Shown piece by piece: positions 1-9,381 of a stretch of 63,335 nucleotides of DNA. A model generated the notes under the pieces. It saw nothing but the letters and a program-made list of their open reading frames with translations, was not told where the DNA came from and ran no database searches. How positions within the stretch are numbered: position 1 is the first letter of the stretch; each line of letters starts with the position of its first letter. A program made the translations under genes and the position numbers. Location of the stretch: positions 1 through 63,335 of the forward strand of contig QFBS01000003.1 of NCBI GenBank assembly GCA_003265895.1, read 5' to 3'. The DNA comes from Candidatus Marinamargulisbacteria bacterium SCGC AG-410-N11 (GTDB lineage Bacteria; Margulisbacteria; Marinamargulisbacteria; GCA-2716485; AG-410-N11).

Positions 1-1
1 T

Positions 2-961
2 CCTGTACCCACAGAGCCATTAGCTCAAGAAGTTTTTGATGATAATGCTGAAGATAATAATCCAGATCCTAAATTGCCAGATACAGTTAAAAGTATTCAA
101 GACCAACCAAATCTAATTAAAAGCATAGACAATACTAAGAATTTTAGACAACAATACAATGTGGATGAAACGAATTCTAATAGTAGTGAGGATTCAGTCA
201 ACTTAGCAAGTCGAGAAGGATCAACTAAAACAGAGCAAGTCTTAGCGGCTACTCAGGTAAGTTTTTCAGGTCAAAATATAGATCCTTTTTCTTATCAAAA
301 CAATACCCTTAACACAGACCGTACTGGAGATATGTATCCAGAAACGACTGATCCAAGTTCCGTATTACCATCAGAAAAGTCAAATGAATTTGGTCAAAGC
401 TTAGATGCTGATTCAGAGTTAGCTAATAACGTTAAATTAAATGATAGTTTAAATACATCAAAGGACCTAGATTCTACAGTAAAGCAAAAAGAAGAGCTAT
501 TTACCAGTAAAACACCTTCTCAAGATAATAATGAAAAAGAAACATTATTGCAGCCCTTTTATAATAAAGACAACGTAGACTTATTAAATCAGAATAGCCA
601 GACTCCTGAGACGAATAATATAAGTCAAGAACAAGTGAATCACAAAGAAGTCCCTGATCGCAATCAGCCGGTAAATACAGATCCAAGTACTGAAAACCAA
701 AAAACTAAAAAGTATGAAGATTTAAACTATCGTCAAATTAATAGTATTGATCATATGAATACCATGGGCTATATCAAAAATAAAAAATATAGAGAGTTAT
801 TTTCGGTATCACATAAAACAGCACATCTAGAGCTTGTCGATTTAGTGTCTAAAGGCTACGCCCTTTGTAAAGGGTCTGGTAGAAGTACAAGATATATTGC
901 GACAAATCAAAATCAACAAGCTATGGAATTTCAAAATAAAACATTAAGAGTTGTTGTTTAA
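2..961 (+). CDS. Acidic low-complexity protein with C-terminal winged-helix-like end (5' truncated)
   Basis: The reading frame is open to the left window edge with no stop, so the gene starts outside the window. About 230 visible residues are rich in Asn, Gln, Ser, Asp and Glu and look disordered. The last ~70 residues are different: they read like a small winged helix, with a helix-turn-helix segment around FSVSHKTAHLELVDLVSKG followed by a GSGRSTRY wing of the kind seen at the C-terminus of RecG-like and Fic-associated regulators. A DNA-binding or docking role is inference. The stop lies 24 bp from the convergent methyltransferase gene. The N-terminal domain, which would decide the function, is not visible. 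Confidence 0.6.
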   Translation, partial: PVPTEPLAQEVFDDNAEDNNPDPKLPDTVKSIQDQPNLIKSIDNTKNFRQQYNVDETNSNSSEDSVNLASREGSTKTEQVLAATQVSFSGQNIDPFSYQNNTLNTDRTGDMYPETTDPSSVLPSEKSNEFGQSLDADSELANNVKLNDSLNTSKDLDSTVKQKEELFTSKTPSQDNNEKETLLQPFYNKDNVDLLNQNSQTPETNNISQEQVNHKEVPDRNQPVNTDPSTENQKTKKYEDLNYRQINSIDHMNTMGYIKNKKYRELFSVSHKTAHLELVDLVSKGYALCKGSGRSTRYIATNQNQQAMEFQNKTLRVVV

Positions 962-985
962 ATAATTTAAATTCTAGTAAAAAAG

Positions 986-1987
986 TTATTTACGACGTAC
1001 TTGTAAAATTGTAATTTTAGTAGAATGATTATAAGGAGTTGGGTCACTTGGGAAGTTAGGCTCAGTATTTAAGTATCCCACACAGTCTCTTGGAACATCG
1101 ATAGTTGTGGTAATGGATAGGTATCCATCTTGACAGAGGGCTTGAAGGATTTCTAAATGTTCTTTCCCAGATTGAAAAAGCGCGTTATTAATGGTTATTA
1201 GGTATCCGTTATGATTTATAATAGGTCGTACTTTATTAATTAGGCGATCATAGTTTTGTGTTAAATGAATAGTCGCTTTTTTGGTTTTAGAGAATATAGG
1301 TGGATCTAAAATAACACAGTCAAAAAGTAGCCTGTTTTTTTTATATTGATTAATCCGAGACCAAAAATCAGAGGTTTGATAATGTCGTTTAATAATGGGA
1401 AGTTGATTAAGCGCCGCAGATTGTTGAGCAACTCGTAAAAAGTCTCGATTCAAGTCCAGTTGAATAACATCTTTAGCTCCTGAAGAAAATGCAGCAATCC
1501 CTAAGCTGCCCGTGTAAGCAAAGGTATTAAGAACTGTTAACTGATTCATATGTTTTGATAGCCAATGTCGTAACAGTCGAGTATCTAAATAAAAGCTATT
1601 ATCTTGATTAAGCGTTAAGTTGATAGCGTACCAAATGCCATTTTCATGGATTTTTGATGTTAATGAAGTTCCAAATAAACGGATCCCTTTTTTATGAGAT
1701 ACTTGGGGGTGATGACGTTGTTTTAGAATTCCCGCTGTAAGCCAAGGAAGTTCTTTACGAATAAAGCTTACTAAATTAGAAATTAGATCTGCTCCAAAAA
1801 GAGCATTAGACTTAGAGTAGTCGTGAATAACTAATGTCGTTCCAAATACATCAATAACTAAAGACGGCAAACTTTCTGTAAAGCCATTTAATAATCGAAA
1901 TGCTGTTATATAAGGTGGGTTACATAGTTCTTTTCGAGCATTAATATTAGTAAGTAGTTGATCAAAATTAAATGAATGATTAGACAT
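986..1987 (-). CDS. Class I SAM-dependent rRNA methyltransferase, RlmI-like
   Basis: The protein has 333 residues. The SAM-binding motif I is LNTFAYTGSLGIAAFSSGA (about residues 155-173), followed by an acidic loop LDLN and the catalytic-type motif ILDPPIFSK. This set is typical of the RlmI/RlmK family of 23S rRNA cytosine-C5 methyltransferases. E. coli RlmI is longer and starts with a PUA domain, which is reduced or absent here. The gene is the last of a likely operon after thiG, thiH and the glutaredoxin gene, with a 26 bp gap to the latter. The family is clear; the exact target nucleotide is not. Confidence 0.8.
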   Translation of the reverse strand: MSNHSFNFDQLLTNINARKELCNPPYITAFRLLNGFTESLPSLVIDVFGTTLVIHDYSKSNALFGADLISNLVSFIRKELPWLTAGILKQRHHPQVSHKKGIRLFGTSLTSKIHENGIWYAINLTLNQDNSFYLDTRLLRHWLSKHMNQLTVLNTFAYTGSLGIAAFSSGAKDVIQLDLNRDFLRVAQQSAALNQLPIIKRHYQTSDFWSRINQYKKNRLLFDCVILDPPIFSKTKKATIHLTQNYDRLINKVRPIINHNGYLITINNALFQSGKEHLEILQALCQDGYLSITTTIDVPRDCVGYLNTEPNFPSDPTPYNHSTKITILQVRRK

Positions 1988-2013
1988 AAAAAATTCTTAT
2001 AAAGAATAAGTTG

Positions 2014-2376
2014 TTAACGAAACTGTTTTTCTAAAAATTGATTAATATCAGAGGATTCATAAAGCCATTGAACGTTATTATCTTTTTCAATACGTAAACA
2101 AGGAACTTTTACTTTTCCTCCTTGATTTAATAATTCGGTACGGTAATGTTGATGCTGATTGACATCACGCAAAGATATGGGAAGGTTAAGACGATGTATT
2201 TGACGTCGCACTTTTACACAGAAGGGGCAACCATGAAATTGATAAAGAGAAAGACCTTTAACTTGTTCATTAATTTGGTTTTGTTGATCGTGTGTTCGTT
2301 TAATTTGTTTTGGCTTAAATAGCCAATTAAAAAAAACAATTAAAGAGCCTAAGGATTTTCTAATTAGTTTAATCAT
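2014..2376 (-). CDS. Membrane-anchored glutaredoxin-like protein
   Basis: The 120-residue protein has a hydrophobic N-terminal stretch (about residues 10-20) that may anchor it in the membrane. A thioredoxin-fold glutaredoxin domain follows, with the dithiol motif CPFC at residues 50-53. The cis-Pro loop is visible as VKVPCL, and the end (YESSDINQFLEKQF) fits the glutathione S-transferase N-domain/glutaredoxin family. It would exchange disulfides or bind glutathione near the membrane. It sits 41 bp downstream of thiH in the same direction and probably shares that transcript. A role in repairing the ThiH iron-sulfur cluster is only a guess from position. Confidence 0.75.
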   Translation of the reverse strand: MIKLIRKSLGSLIVFFNWLFKPKQIKRTHDQQNQINEQVKGLSLYQFHGCPFCVKVRRQIHRLNLPISLRDVNQHQHYRTELLNQGGKVKVPCLRIEKDNNVQWLYESSDINQFLEKQFR

Positions 2377-2417
2377 AGTTTAAATTTTAACATATATCGT
2401 TTAAATAAAATAAGTGT

Positions 2418-3527
2418 TTACCGAATAAATGCCTGGTCCCAATCTTTAACAACAGGGTCCAAACCAATAGAGTGTAATTGTTTAGAAATATCGTGTACCG
2501 ACCTCGAATCATGAATTTGGAATTGATCTTGTTCGTTTGTTCCGCAATAGCCTCCAGGAGAAGTGTTAGACTCTGCAGATAAATGAGTAACACCTAATGG
2601 CATAACATGGTTTCTAAACGATGGATGTTCTCGTGTAGAGAGAGTAATCGATAAGTCATTAAACAGTAATCTAAATGCACAAATGATTTGAACGATATCA
2701 ATATCTTTAACAGGGTATAGTGTCGAGAAAGAGCTTATTGTTTCGGTAATACGTGGAAACGAAATCCCATATTTAACTTTCCAGTAATGTTTATGAAGAT
2801 ATGATAGATGATACCCTAAGTTTAAGGCCTCAAAGCGCCAATCATAAAGCCCTAAAAGCGCTCCTAAATTTATTTTAAAAAAACCAGCTTTAGCACCTTC
2901 TTCAGGTGTATAGAGCCTATTTTCAAATAATCGTTTTTTACCAGTTAAGTGATATTGTTTATAGATATCAGGTTCATAGGTTTCTTGATAAACCGTGAGG
3001 CTATCACACCCTTGTTTAATTAAATATTCATATTCTGATTGTTTTAAAGGCTGAATCTCTACACCAATTGAAGAAAATAAAGGGGATAGTAGTTTGATTG
3101 CGTGACCGATATAGTTAACATCTACTGTTTTAGGAGCTTCCCCCGTAAGTAACAGTATATGATTAAACCCTTTACTCTTAAGTAATTTTCCATTTTCAAT
3201 GATTTCGTCATCTGTTAACGTTTTTCTTGGGTAATCAAGATGGATACTAAAGTTGCAATAAGTACAATGATTATAACATTCATTTGATAAATACAGTGGT
3301 ACAAATAGTTGCATCATATTACCAAATCGTTGACGAGTAATTTGATACGATCGTTGGGCTAGAGATTCGATAAATTGGCTAGCCGCAGGAGATATTAATG
3401 TTGGCAAATCAGAAAGCGAGAATGTGGACTGTTTTAAGGTTTGAATAACGGTTTCAGGTTTAACTGTAAGCGATTGTTCGTATAAGGCATGAAAATCAAA
3501 ACGCTTTAAATAGTCGACACTAGTCAT
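2418..3527 (-). CDS. thiH: 2-iminoacetate synthase ThiH (radical SAM tyrosine lyase)
   Basis: The 369-residue protein carries the radical SAM cluster motif C84-x3-C88-x2-C91. It is followed by segments typical of ThiH, such as LLLTGEAPK, and by the C-terminal region that closes the barrel ([16 protein letters not shown]). ThiH cleaves tyrosine to dehydroglycine (2-iminoacetate) and p-cresol using SAM, feeding ThiG in thiazole synthesis. The start overlaps the thiG stop by four bases (ATGA), which indicates translational coupling. ThiH rather than ThiO is usual in proteobacteria and many facultative or anaerobic lineages. The thiS, thiF and thiE genes are not in this window. Confidence 0.95.
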   Translation of the reverse strand: MTSVDYLKRFDFHALYEQSLTVKPETVIQTLKQSTFSLSDLPTLISPAASQFIESLAQRSYQITRQRFGNMMQLFVPLYLSNECYNHCTYCNFSIHLDYPRKTLTDDEIIENGKLLKSKGFNHILLLTGEAPKTVDVNYIGHAIKLLSPLFSSIGVEIQPLKQSEYEYLIKQGCDSLTVYQETYEPDIYKQYHLTGKKRLFENRLYTPEEGAKAGFFKINLGALLGLYDWRFEALNLGYHLSYLHKHYWKVKYGISFPRITETISSFSTLYPVKDIDIVQIICAFRLLFNDLSITLSTREHPSFRNHVMPLGVTHLSAESNTSPGGYCGTNEQDQFQIHDSRSVHDISKQLHSIGLDPVVKDWDQAFIR

Positions 3528-4288
3528 GTTCTTAAAAAATTAGTTAATGGAGAAGATGCTTGTGCCGTATCAACTGTATTTGCAATACCCGACTCAAAGG
3601 CTAATCGGCCAGCCATTACGGCTTGTTTAAACGCTAAAGCCATTTTAACAGGATCCTGAGCAACAGCTATAGCTGTATTAACAAGTACAGCGTCGGCTCC
3701 CATTTCCATAGCTTCTGAGGCATGAGAAGGTGTTCCAATTCCAGCGTCAACAACAACAGGAACTGTAGATTGCTCTATAATTATTTTAATTTGATCTTTA
3801 GTTGTTAGGCCTTTATTTGTTCCGATGGGAGCAGCTAAAGGCATAACCGTGCAGCAACCTGCATCTTCTAGGTGTTTAGCAAGAATCGGGTCTGCATTAA
3901 TATAAGGAAGTACCTTAAATCCTTCTTTAACTAATTGACGCGCAGCTATTAACGTTTCAGTTCCATCTGGTAATAAGTAGTTGGGTTCAGGCGTAACCTC
4001 TAGTTTAACCCAATCAGATACGCCAAAGGCACGACCAAGTCGAGCGATTCGAATCGCTTCTTCAGCATTTCGAGCACCGGAGGTATTAGGTAAAAATAGA
4101 TAATCTTTAGGAGAAATAGCATTTAAAAAGTCGTCTTGAGGGTTATTAATATCAACTCGCCTTACAGCAACTGTAACCATTTCTGATCCTGATGCCTGCA
4201 GGGATTCTTTCATTACATTGGCAGAGGAAAATTTGCCTGTGCCCAAAAATAAACGAGACTTAAAGGTTCGTTTTGCAATAGTTAACAT
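3524..4288 (-). CDS. thiG: Thiazole synthase ThiG
   Basis: The 254-residue protein is full length for ThiG. It forms the thiazole phosphate of thiamine from deoxyxylulose 5-phosphate, ThiS-thiocarboxylate and 2-iminoacetate. The Schiff-base lysine lies in WVKLEV (K95), and the phosphate-binding segments [11 protein letters not shown] and [12 protein letters not shown] are present. It is the first gene of the thiG-thiH-glutaredoxin-methyltransferase run. I looked for a TPP riboswitch in the roughly 130 bases upstream and saw none of its conserved boxes. Confidence 0.95.
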   Translation of the reverse strand: MLTIAKRTFKSRLFLGTGKFSSANVMKESLQASGSEMVTVAVRRVDINNPQDDFLNAISPKDYLFLPNTSGARNAEEAIRIARLGRAFGVSDWVKLEVTPEPNYLLPDGTETLIAARQLVKEGFKVLPYINADPILAKHLEDAGCCTVMPLAAPIGTNKGLTTKDQIKIIIEQSTVPVVVDAGIGTPSHASEAMEMGADAVLVNTAIAVAQDPVKMALAFKQAVMAGRLAFESGIANTVDTAQASSPLTNFLRT

Positions 4289-4377
4289 ACCTTATATGAT
4301 ATTCAATAAACCTTAATTCGACAACTAGAACATTTTTTTTCAATGTTTTGTGGATAACAAAAATAAAATTAACTTTA

Positions 4378-4394
4378 AATTAGACTGTCTAATT
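4378..4394 (-). terminator. Small palindrome between the small-ORF pair and thiG
   Basis: An eight-base inverted repeat (AATTAGAC against GTCTAATT) is centred on one base. It lies 24 bp past the stop of the repeat-peptide ORF and before the thiG start. As RNA it gives a seven-base stem with a three-base loop. The T-tract on the minus strand is broken, so it is a weak terminator candidate and could instead be an operator for thiG. Confidence 0.3.
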
Positions 4395-4417
4395 AATTTC
4401 TTAGATTAAAAATATAA

Positions 4418-4630
4418 TTAAACAACAATACCAGAACTTCTAAATTCATTAATCATTATTTTGTCAGACATAGTAAGACCCAATCCTGGACCTTCAGGCG
4501 TTTCTTCTAAACCTGGTCCATTAACGCTCTTTTCTAATCCAGGACCGTCTTGATTAATTTCTGGATTAGGAATAGCAGCTCCTTGATTAAATAAAAAGCG
4601 AGATAATGATTCTCCAAAATTAACGCTCAA
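4418..4630 (-). CDS. Small protein with three tandem GPGL nonapeptide repeats
   Basis: I chose the TTG at 4630 as start because it lies eight bases after a perfect AAGGAGG; the GTG at 4639 overlaps that SD. The product has 70 residues. In its middle are three consecutive nine-residue units, DGPGLEKSV, NGPGLEETP and EGPGLGLTM. The first part is an amphipathic-looking leader (MSVNFGESLSRFLFNQG) and the tail ends in GIVV. There is no cysteine. It is one of two small ORFs on the minus strand sharing the SD context AAGGAGG(G)TGACT. A repeated core after a leader resembles a RiPP precursor or a short repeat peptide, but no maturation enzyme is adjacent. Function unknown. Confidence 0.55.
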   Translation of the reverse strand: MSVNFGESLSRFLFNQGAAIPNPEINQDGPGLEKSVNGPGLEETPEGPGLGLTMSDKIMINEFRSSGIVV

Positions 4631-4648
4631 ATAAGTCACCTCCTTATA

Positions 4649-4897
4649 CTATTCTAAATAACGATAAACATCATGACCAGCAGCAAGATTTGGTGGTTTA
4701 AATTTAAGAGAATAGTTGACTAAGGTGCCAAACTTTTTTTTGCCAAAGTTTATGCCGGTTAGATTCCGATTAATAAGCGAACTTTCATTATGATTAGAGT
4801 AGTCTAATACATGGAGTCTTTGAATACTTCCTTCTAAAGTAAGCTTTTCAACACTAGCTTTTTGGCTTTCCTCTTGCGGAGATTGCTCATCAGACAT
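4649..4897 (-). CDS. Small unknown protein upstream of the GPGL-repeat ORF
   Basis: The product has 82 residues and starts at an ATG nine bases after AAGGAGGG. It is charged at the N-terminus (SDEQSPQEESQKASVEK) and ends in the segment KFKPPNLAAGHDVYRYLE. There is no signal peptide, membrane helix or cysteine. It lies 18 bp upstream of the TTG start of the repeat-peptide gene, and both share the same SD-plus-TGACT context, so the two are probably co-transcribed. I do not recognise the family. Confidence 0.5.
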   Translation of the reverse strand: MSDEQSPQEESQKASVEKLTLEGSIQRLHVLDYSNHNESSLINRNLTGINFGKKKFGTLVNYSLKFKPPNLAAGHDVYRYLE

Positions 4898-5206
4898 CGT
4901 TAGTCACCCTCCTTTTTGATGATACCTAATACTATAATACCCACAAATAAGTAAACATAAACATAAAAAATTTATAATATTTGTATACAGATGTAATATA
5001 CAGATCTAGTATCGTGTTGGTGATTAACTTAGCATTAAAAAAAGAAATGTTAGAGTTTGAGATTTTTTATTGATTTTAAAGTTATACGTTGATGTTTGCC
5101 AACACAGTAGTAGCTTTGTTGAAAAGTAAATTAATGTGATTTAAGAAAAAGCAAGTGGTAAGATATCATTAAAGTAGAGACATTTATTGCTGATAAATAA
5201 ACCCAT
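4898..5206. other. Intergenic region between the small-ORF pair and comEC
   Basis: This AT-rich stretch separates the small-ORF pair from the comEC stop. Its left end presumably holds the promoter of the small-ORF pair, since a TATTAT-like -10 is readable on the minus strand near 4935. No convincing gene, RNA or repeat is visible in the rest. Confidence 0.4.
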
Positions 5207-7525
5207 TTAGAGTGATTTTTTTAAGAATTTTGAAATTGAAAAAGAGTAGCCATTACTAGACACCGAAACACCCCCCGATAGATCAGTTCGGTGATAAGGG
5301 ATACCATAATCTGAGAGTCGTTGGATAATTGTAGGGTGAGGGTGATTAAAACGATTATATCTACCGGAACTAATAACGGCATATTTGGGAGATACTACTT
5401 CTAAAAAGGATTTTGTTGTAGATGTTAAACTACCATGGTGACCCAATTTTAACACGGTAGAGTCTAATGAGTTTGGGTATCTCTCGATCAACGCTTCTTC
5501 ACCGATTTGTTCGAGGTCGCCAGTAAATAAAACAGAAAATTGTTTGTAAATTAGTTTAAATACTACCGAATGATTATTTTCAGAGTGACAATAGTTTTTA
5601 CAGTTTAAAAAAGGAGGGAAAAACTCTAAATATGTATCAGGTTCCAACATAATTATTTGATGGTTTAAACCAGACATTCGATTAATATTTTGAGCAACTA
5701 TCAGAGTATTTAACTCAGTATTAGGTTGGCTGTTATTATCAATAATAATATTAGTTTGAAATTGATCTAAAACGCTAGCAACTCCACCAACGTGATCTTG
5801 ATCAAAGTGAGAAATAATAAGCATATCCAATTTATTAATACCTAACGTTTTTAAGTAAGGAGTAACCACTGATTTTCCTTTGTCTACAATAGAGCGACTA
5901 GTTTTGTAGGCATTACCAGCATCAATTAAAATTCTTTTTTTATAAGGAGTCGTTATCAAAATTGAGTCGCCTTGACCAACGTCTAAAAAGGTAACAACTA
6001 AATTACTTTTAAAGGTGCTTTTTAAAAATAAAAAAATAATAGTAGAAGAGCAACAAATAATTAATAAAGACCAAGCCATTTGTTTACGTTTAATCGAAAC
6101 TAAATAAAAAAATAATCCTAATAAACAATAGATAATTAATATCCAAATCCAATGACATTGTTCGATAAAAATAGTTCCAAATCGAAGCTTAGCGAGTAGC
6201 TGAACAAATTTCCATAAAATAAACATCATAAGAAAGCACGTTTGATTAATAAAAAAGGCTAAGGGGTACCAAATAAACCCAATAAGAGTAGAAAAGAATC
6301 CAAGAACCACTAACCATTCAATCCAGCCTACAACTAAAAAGTTACTAATAATGGATATAGGTGAAATATTATTAAAGTAGTAAAGTGTTAAAGGTGATGT
6401 AAATAAGAATGGAGCTAATGCTAAGCCAGTGAGCTGTCTTACAAATATTGGTTTGAATTTAATTAGAGACTGAATGATAGGGACTCCAAATAACAAAGAC
6501 GCCGTTGCTGCAAAAGAAAGTTGTGCGCCAATATCCCAAAAATAAAATGGGTCAACCCATACCATAATATAGGCGCTAAATAACAATGCATAAAGAGGGG
6601 GAGTTCGATGGTTAAGACAAAGTAATCCAATACTAATTTGATTCATTAAGATTGCTCTAAATATAGAACTACCTGCACCGGTCATAAAATAGAAAATGAT
6701 ATTAATAAACGAAATAATAAAAAAGCAAATCCATAAGGGTATTTTAGAAAAACGTAGTAAATTAAAGATTATTCCAGATAATAATGAAACCTGTGATCCC
6801 GAAACAACTAATAAATGTAAAAGTCCAGTTTGTTGAAAAGCATGTTTCATTATCCTGGGTAGTGCAACATGAGTATCTCCAATAATAAGGCTAGAAAATA
6901 ATGATGAATAAGGGTCTGTTAGTGAAGATTTATGGATTAAGTGAACATGTTTTCTAAGATAAGTTGCTATTCTTTTAATAAGATTTTGAGAGCGTTGACT
7001 AATTAAAGTAATCGACTCAGCTCGAATAGTGCCGCAAATTTTTCGTTGTTTTTGATATCGAAAAGAATCAAATTGGCCTGGGTTTCTAGGACGTTCAGGT
7101 AAGTAATAAGTTCCTTTTACGCGGATATGGTCATTAGGCGTTAGGTGTTTATTTTGAGTCGATAAAAATAAATCAACTTTAGAGTCGATAGGTGTAATAA
7201 TGTAGCGGGTAGTTGTTTTTGAAATATCTTCTTTTACAATGTAATCTCCAGTAATGATGTCTTGGTTAAAAGATTTATAAGCTAAATAAGATGTGGTCCA
7301 TACTTGATCGTAATAATAGCACCTAAAGCCAAAAGTAAAACAATGGAAACAGATTAAAAAAATAAAAATAGTATGGATTTGTTTTGAGTAAAAGCTAGTA
7401 ATTAAAATAAGCGTTAATAATAAAGCTAACATTAATGGCAGGTTGTGATGAGTGGTTATGCCTAATATGCTAGAAATAAAAAGGGTAGGGAGTAGTAAGT
7501 AGGAAGAATTCATTGTTGATATCAT
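5207..7525 (-). CDS. comEC: DNA uptake channel protein ComEC/Rec2
   Basis: The 772-residue protein has the full ComEC layout. The N-terminus has hydrophobic segments plus an extracytoplasmic OB-like region (DUF4131). The competence domain follows with many membrane helices and the signature LLHLLVVSGSQVSLLSG. The C-terminus (about residues 510-760) is a metallo-beta-lactamase domain with DVGQGDSILI and the metal motif SHFDQDHVGG. ComEC moves single-stranded DNA across the inner membrane during transformation. The gene is intact, but no other competence gene is in the window. Two in-frame ATGs lie four codons apart at the start and neither has a clear SD, so the start is uncertain by four codons. 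Confidence 0.93.
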   Translation of the reverse strand: MISTMNSSYLLLPTLFISSILGITTHHNLPLMLALLLTLILITSFYSKQIHTIFIFLICFHCFTFGFRCYYYDQVWTTSYLAYKSFNQDIITGDYIVKEDISKTTTRYIITPIDSKVDLFLSTQNKHLTPNDHIRVKGTYYLPERPRNPGQFDSFRYQKQRKICGTIRAESITLISQRSQNLIKRIATYLRKHVHLIHKSSLTDPYSSLFSSLIIGDTHVALPRIMKHAFQQTGLLHLLVVSGSQVSLLSGIIFNLLRFSKIPLWICFFIISFINIIFYFMTGAGSSIFRAILMNQISIGLLCLNHRTPPLYALLFSAYIMVWVDPFYFWDIGAQLSFAATASLLFGVPIIQSLIKFKPIFVRQLTGLALAPFLFTSPLTLYYFNNISPISIISNFLVVGWIEWLVVLGFFSTLIGFIWYPLAFFINQTCFLMMFILWKFVQLLAKLRFGTIFIEQCHWIWILIIYCLLGLFFYLVSIKRKQMAWSLLIICCSSTIIFLFLKSTFKSNLVVTFLDVGQGDSILITTPYKKRILIDAGNAYKTSRSIVDKGKSVVTPYLKTLGINKLDMLIISHFDQDHVGGVASVLDQFQTNIIIDNNSQPNTELNTLIVAQNINRMSGLNHQIIMLEPDTYLEFFPPFLNCKNYCHSENNHSVVFKLIYKQFSVLFTGDLEQIGEEALIERYPNSLDSTVLKLGHHGSLTSTTKSFLEVVSPKYAVISSGRYNRFNHPHPTIIQRLSDYGIPYHRTDLSGGVSVSSNGYSFSISKFLKKSL

Positions 7526-7612
7526 AGTCTAATTTTAATATTACGTAAAATAATTATTTTACAATAATAAATATAACGTTAAGGCGTGGAGTAGTAAGAA
7601 AGTAAATAGTTT

Positions 7613-7641
7613 TTAAAAAATAATATTAGCTAAGATATAAT
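7613..7641 (+). promoter_or_regulatory. Sigma-70-like promoter of the SDR gene
   Basis: A perfect -10 TATAAT at 7636-7641 is preceded by TTAAAA with 17-base spacing, about 40 bp upstream of the SDR start. The -35 is weak. Confidence 0.45.
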
Positions 7642-7680
7642 AGAGATATTTGTATGAAATTATTATAGGGAGTCCATAAA

Positions 7681-8361
7681 ATGATTAAAGATAAAAATAT
7701 TCTTATTACAGGTGGTAATCGAGGTATTGGATTATCGTTAACAAAGCAATTGATAGAACTTGAAAATAATGTCACTGTTTTATGTCGACAGTCTTCTGAA
7801 GAATTAAGTCAAACACAAGCAACCGTAATTACCGATATAGATGTTGTTGATGAGTCATCTTTAGATAAGGCAAAACATTTATTAACCAATCAAACCTTTG
7901 ATATTTTAATTAATAATGCAGGCGTACTGTTAAGTGAAAATATAAACGATTTAAATACAGAGGGATTTGAGCGAATAATTAAGCAGTTTCAAGTAAACTC
8001 TTTAGGACCGTTACGTGTAACGGGAGCATTTGTTAACCAGTTAACCGCTAACTCAAAAGTAATTATGATAACAAGTCGTATGGGGTCTGTAGAAGATAAT
8101 ACGTCAGGTGGCCGGTATGGGTATCGTATGTCAAAGGCAGCATTAAATATAGCTGCCAAGTCGTTAAGTATAGACTTAAAAGATCGTAACATAGCAGTAG
8201 GTGTATTTCATCCAGGCTGGGTTCAAACAGATATGACCGGATATACAGGTCATATAGACCCTGATACTTGTGCTAGTCGTTTAATTCAAAGAATGAGTGA
8301 TTTAAATTTAGATTCATCAGGTTCATTTTTACACTCAGACGGCTCCGATCTTCCTTGGTAG
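7681..8361 (+). CDS. Short-chain dehydrogenase/reductase, C-factor-like
   Basis: The 226-residue Rossmann enzyme has the cofactor motif TGGNRGIG (residues 10-17), the NNAG motif, a catalytic serine in MITSRMGS and the YGYRMSK active-site Tyr-x3-Lys. It is short like the CsgA/C-factor subgroup. It would oxidise or reduce an unknown carbonyl or alcohol with NAD(P)H in the cytoplasm. It has its own promoter-like sequence and an AGGGAG SD. The following membrane-repeat gene begins 28 bp later and may be co-transcribed. The substrate cannot be told from sequence. Confidence 0.88.
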   Translation: MIKDKNILITGGNRGIGLSLTKQLIELENNVTVLCRQSSEELSQTQATVITDIDVVDESSLDKAKHLLTNQTFDILINNAGVLLSENINDLNTEGFERIIKQFQVNSLGPLRVTGAFVNQLTANSKVIMITSRMGSVEDNTSGGRYGYRMSKAALNIAAKSLSIDLKDRNIAVGVFHPGWVQTDMTGYTGHIDPDTCASRLIQRMSDLNLDSSGSFLHSDGSDLPW

Positions 8362-8389
8362 TAGATTTAATATTAATAGAGTTGTTCTA

Positions 8390-9319
8390 ATGAAGAAAAA
8401 GGTTGCGATATCAATTAATATTGATCCCGAATTTGATATATCAGAATTACAAAAAAAGAATCATTGTTTGTGCTATAAAAATATTGTTCAAAATAGTGGG
8501 ACAGCGGCATTATTAATAGGATTTGTATTGCTTGATATTTTAGCTGGATATATAAACTATCTTAATACTAACGAATGGACCCATGGCACTCAAATTAGTT
8601 GGTTTGGCGGACTAATTGGGTTAATTCACTATGGGTATAATGATATTGATACAAATGTAAAACAAATATATCCAATTAAAAAAAGATCTCAGCAAAATAA
8701 TCAGCAACCATTAAGTCGAATTCAGCAATCTTATTTAACTAAAATCGTATTAAATCCTAGTCGATATTTACATCAAGATACCAATTATAAATGGCAGTTT
8801 CAAGCAAAGCGAAAGTATTGGGCATTAATAACAAATAAAAAAAAATTAATAAAAACACTAACCTTATCAATGGGCGTTGCTCTTTACATTAGAAGTGCTT
8901 ACAACGCAACCTATAACTCCTTAGAGTTAGGCATAGCATCTCAATTGGCATGGTGGTCTGGGTTGGGCGGGCTCTGTCACTATTGGATAAAAGAGGGTGA
9001 GGTTAACTCCCAGCAGGTAAAGATTAACAATGTTGAAACTTCATCTAATAATGAGATTCTTACAATCGAATCGGGTAACCGTCAGCTTTCATCGTTAGTG
9101 TCTAATAGAAAAAAAATACTAAAGCTAGGTTTTTTAACAATAGGAGAAAGTCTTTTTATATCGGGTGGTATTTATCACTATTGTTTTAGTGAAGATCAAT
9201 GGACCGATATTGAAGATTTGGCTTGGGGAGCATGTTTAGTAGGATTAACACATTACTGGTTAAATGAAATAGATATAGCAACAAGTCAACATAAACTAGT
9301 ATGGCACAAAGACTCTTAA
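8390..9319 (+). CDS. Membrane protein of three repeated hairpin modules
   Basis: The 309-residue protein contains three copies of a ~50-residue module at about residues 38-85, 158-205 and 248-297. Each copy has a first hydrophobic helix, a polar turn, and a second segment of pattern A.WxG.LxGLxHYW.xE/D (IGLIHYGYNDID, GGLCHYWIKEGE, VGLTHYWLNEID). Basic, disordered linkers join the modules. The conserved HY(W/G) and acidic residues at the end of each second helix suggest a shared binding or packing role. I do not recognise the family. It follows the SDR gene closely with a weak SD. Confidence 0.65.
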   Translation: MKKKVAISINIDPEFDISELQKKNHCLCYKNIVQNSGTAALLIGFVLLDILAGYINYLNTNEWTHGTQISWFGGLIGLIHYGYNDIDTNVKQIYPIKKRSQQNNQQPLSRIQQSYLTKIVLNPSRYLHQDTNYKWQFQAKRKYWALITNKKKLIKTLTLSMGVALYIRSAYNATYNSLELGIASQLAWWSGLGGLCHYWIKEGEVNSQQVKINNVETSSNNEILTIESGNRQLSSLVSNRKKILKLGFLTIGESLFISGGIYHYCFSEDQWTDIEDLAWGACLVGLTHYWLNEIDIATSQHKLVWHKDS

Positions 9320-9381
9320 ATATATTTGAAAGTAAAAAATATGATATTATTTAATTGTAGATAAAAGTAAAAAGGTGATGA

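Noticed and set aside
4289..4417. Possible TPP riboswitch upstream of thiG
   Set aside because: None of the conserved TPP boxes (CTGAGA, ACCTGATCTGG-type, GCCAGCG-type) is visible.
4418..4630. Lanthipeptide, lasso or thiopeptide precursor
   Set aside because: There is no cysteine or suitable Ser/Thr-rich core and no modification enzyme nearby; only the repeat layout supports a precursor.
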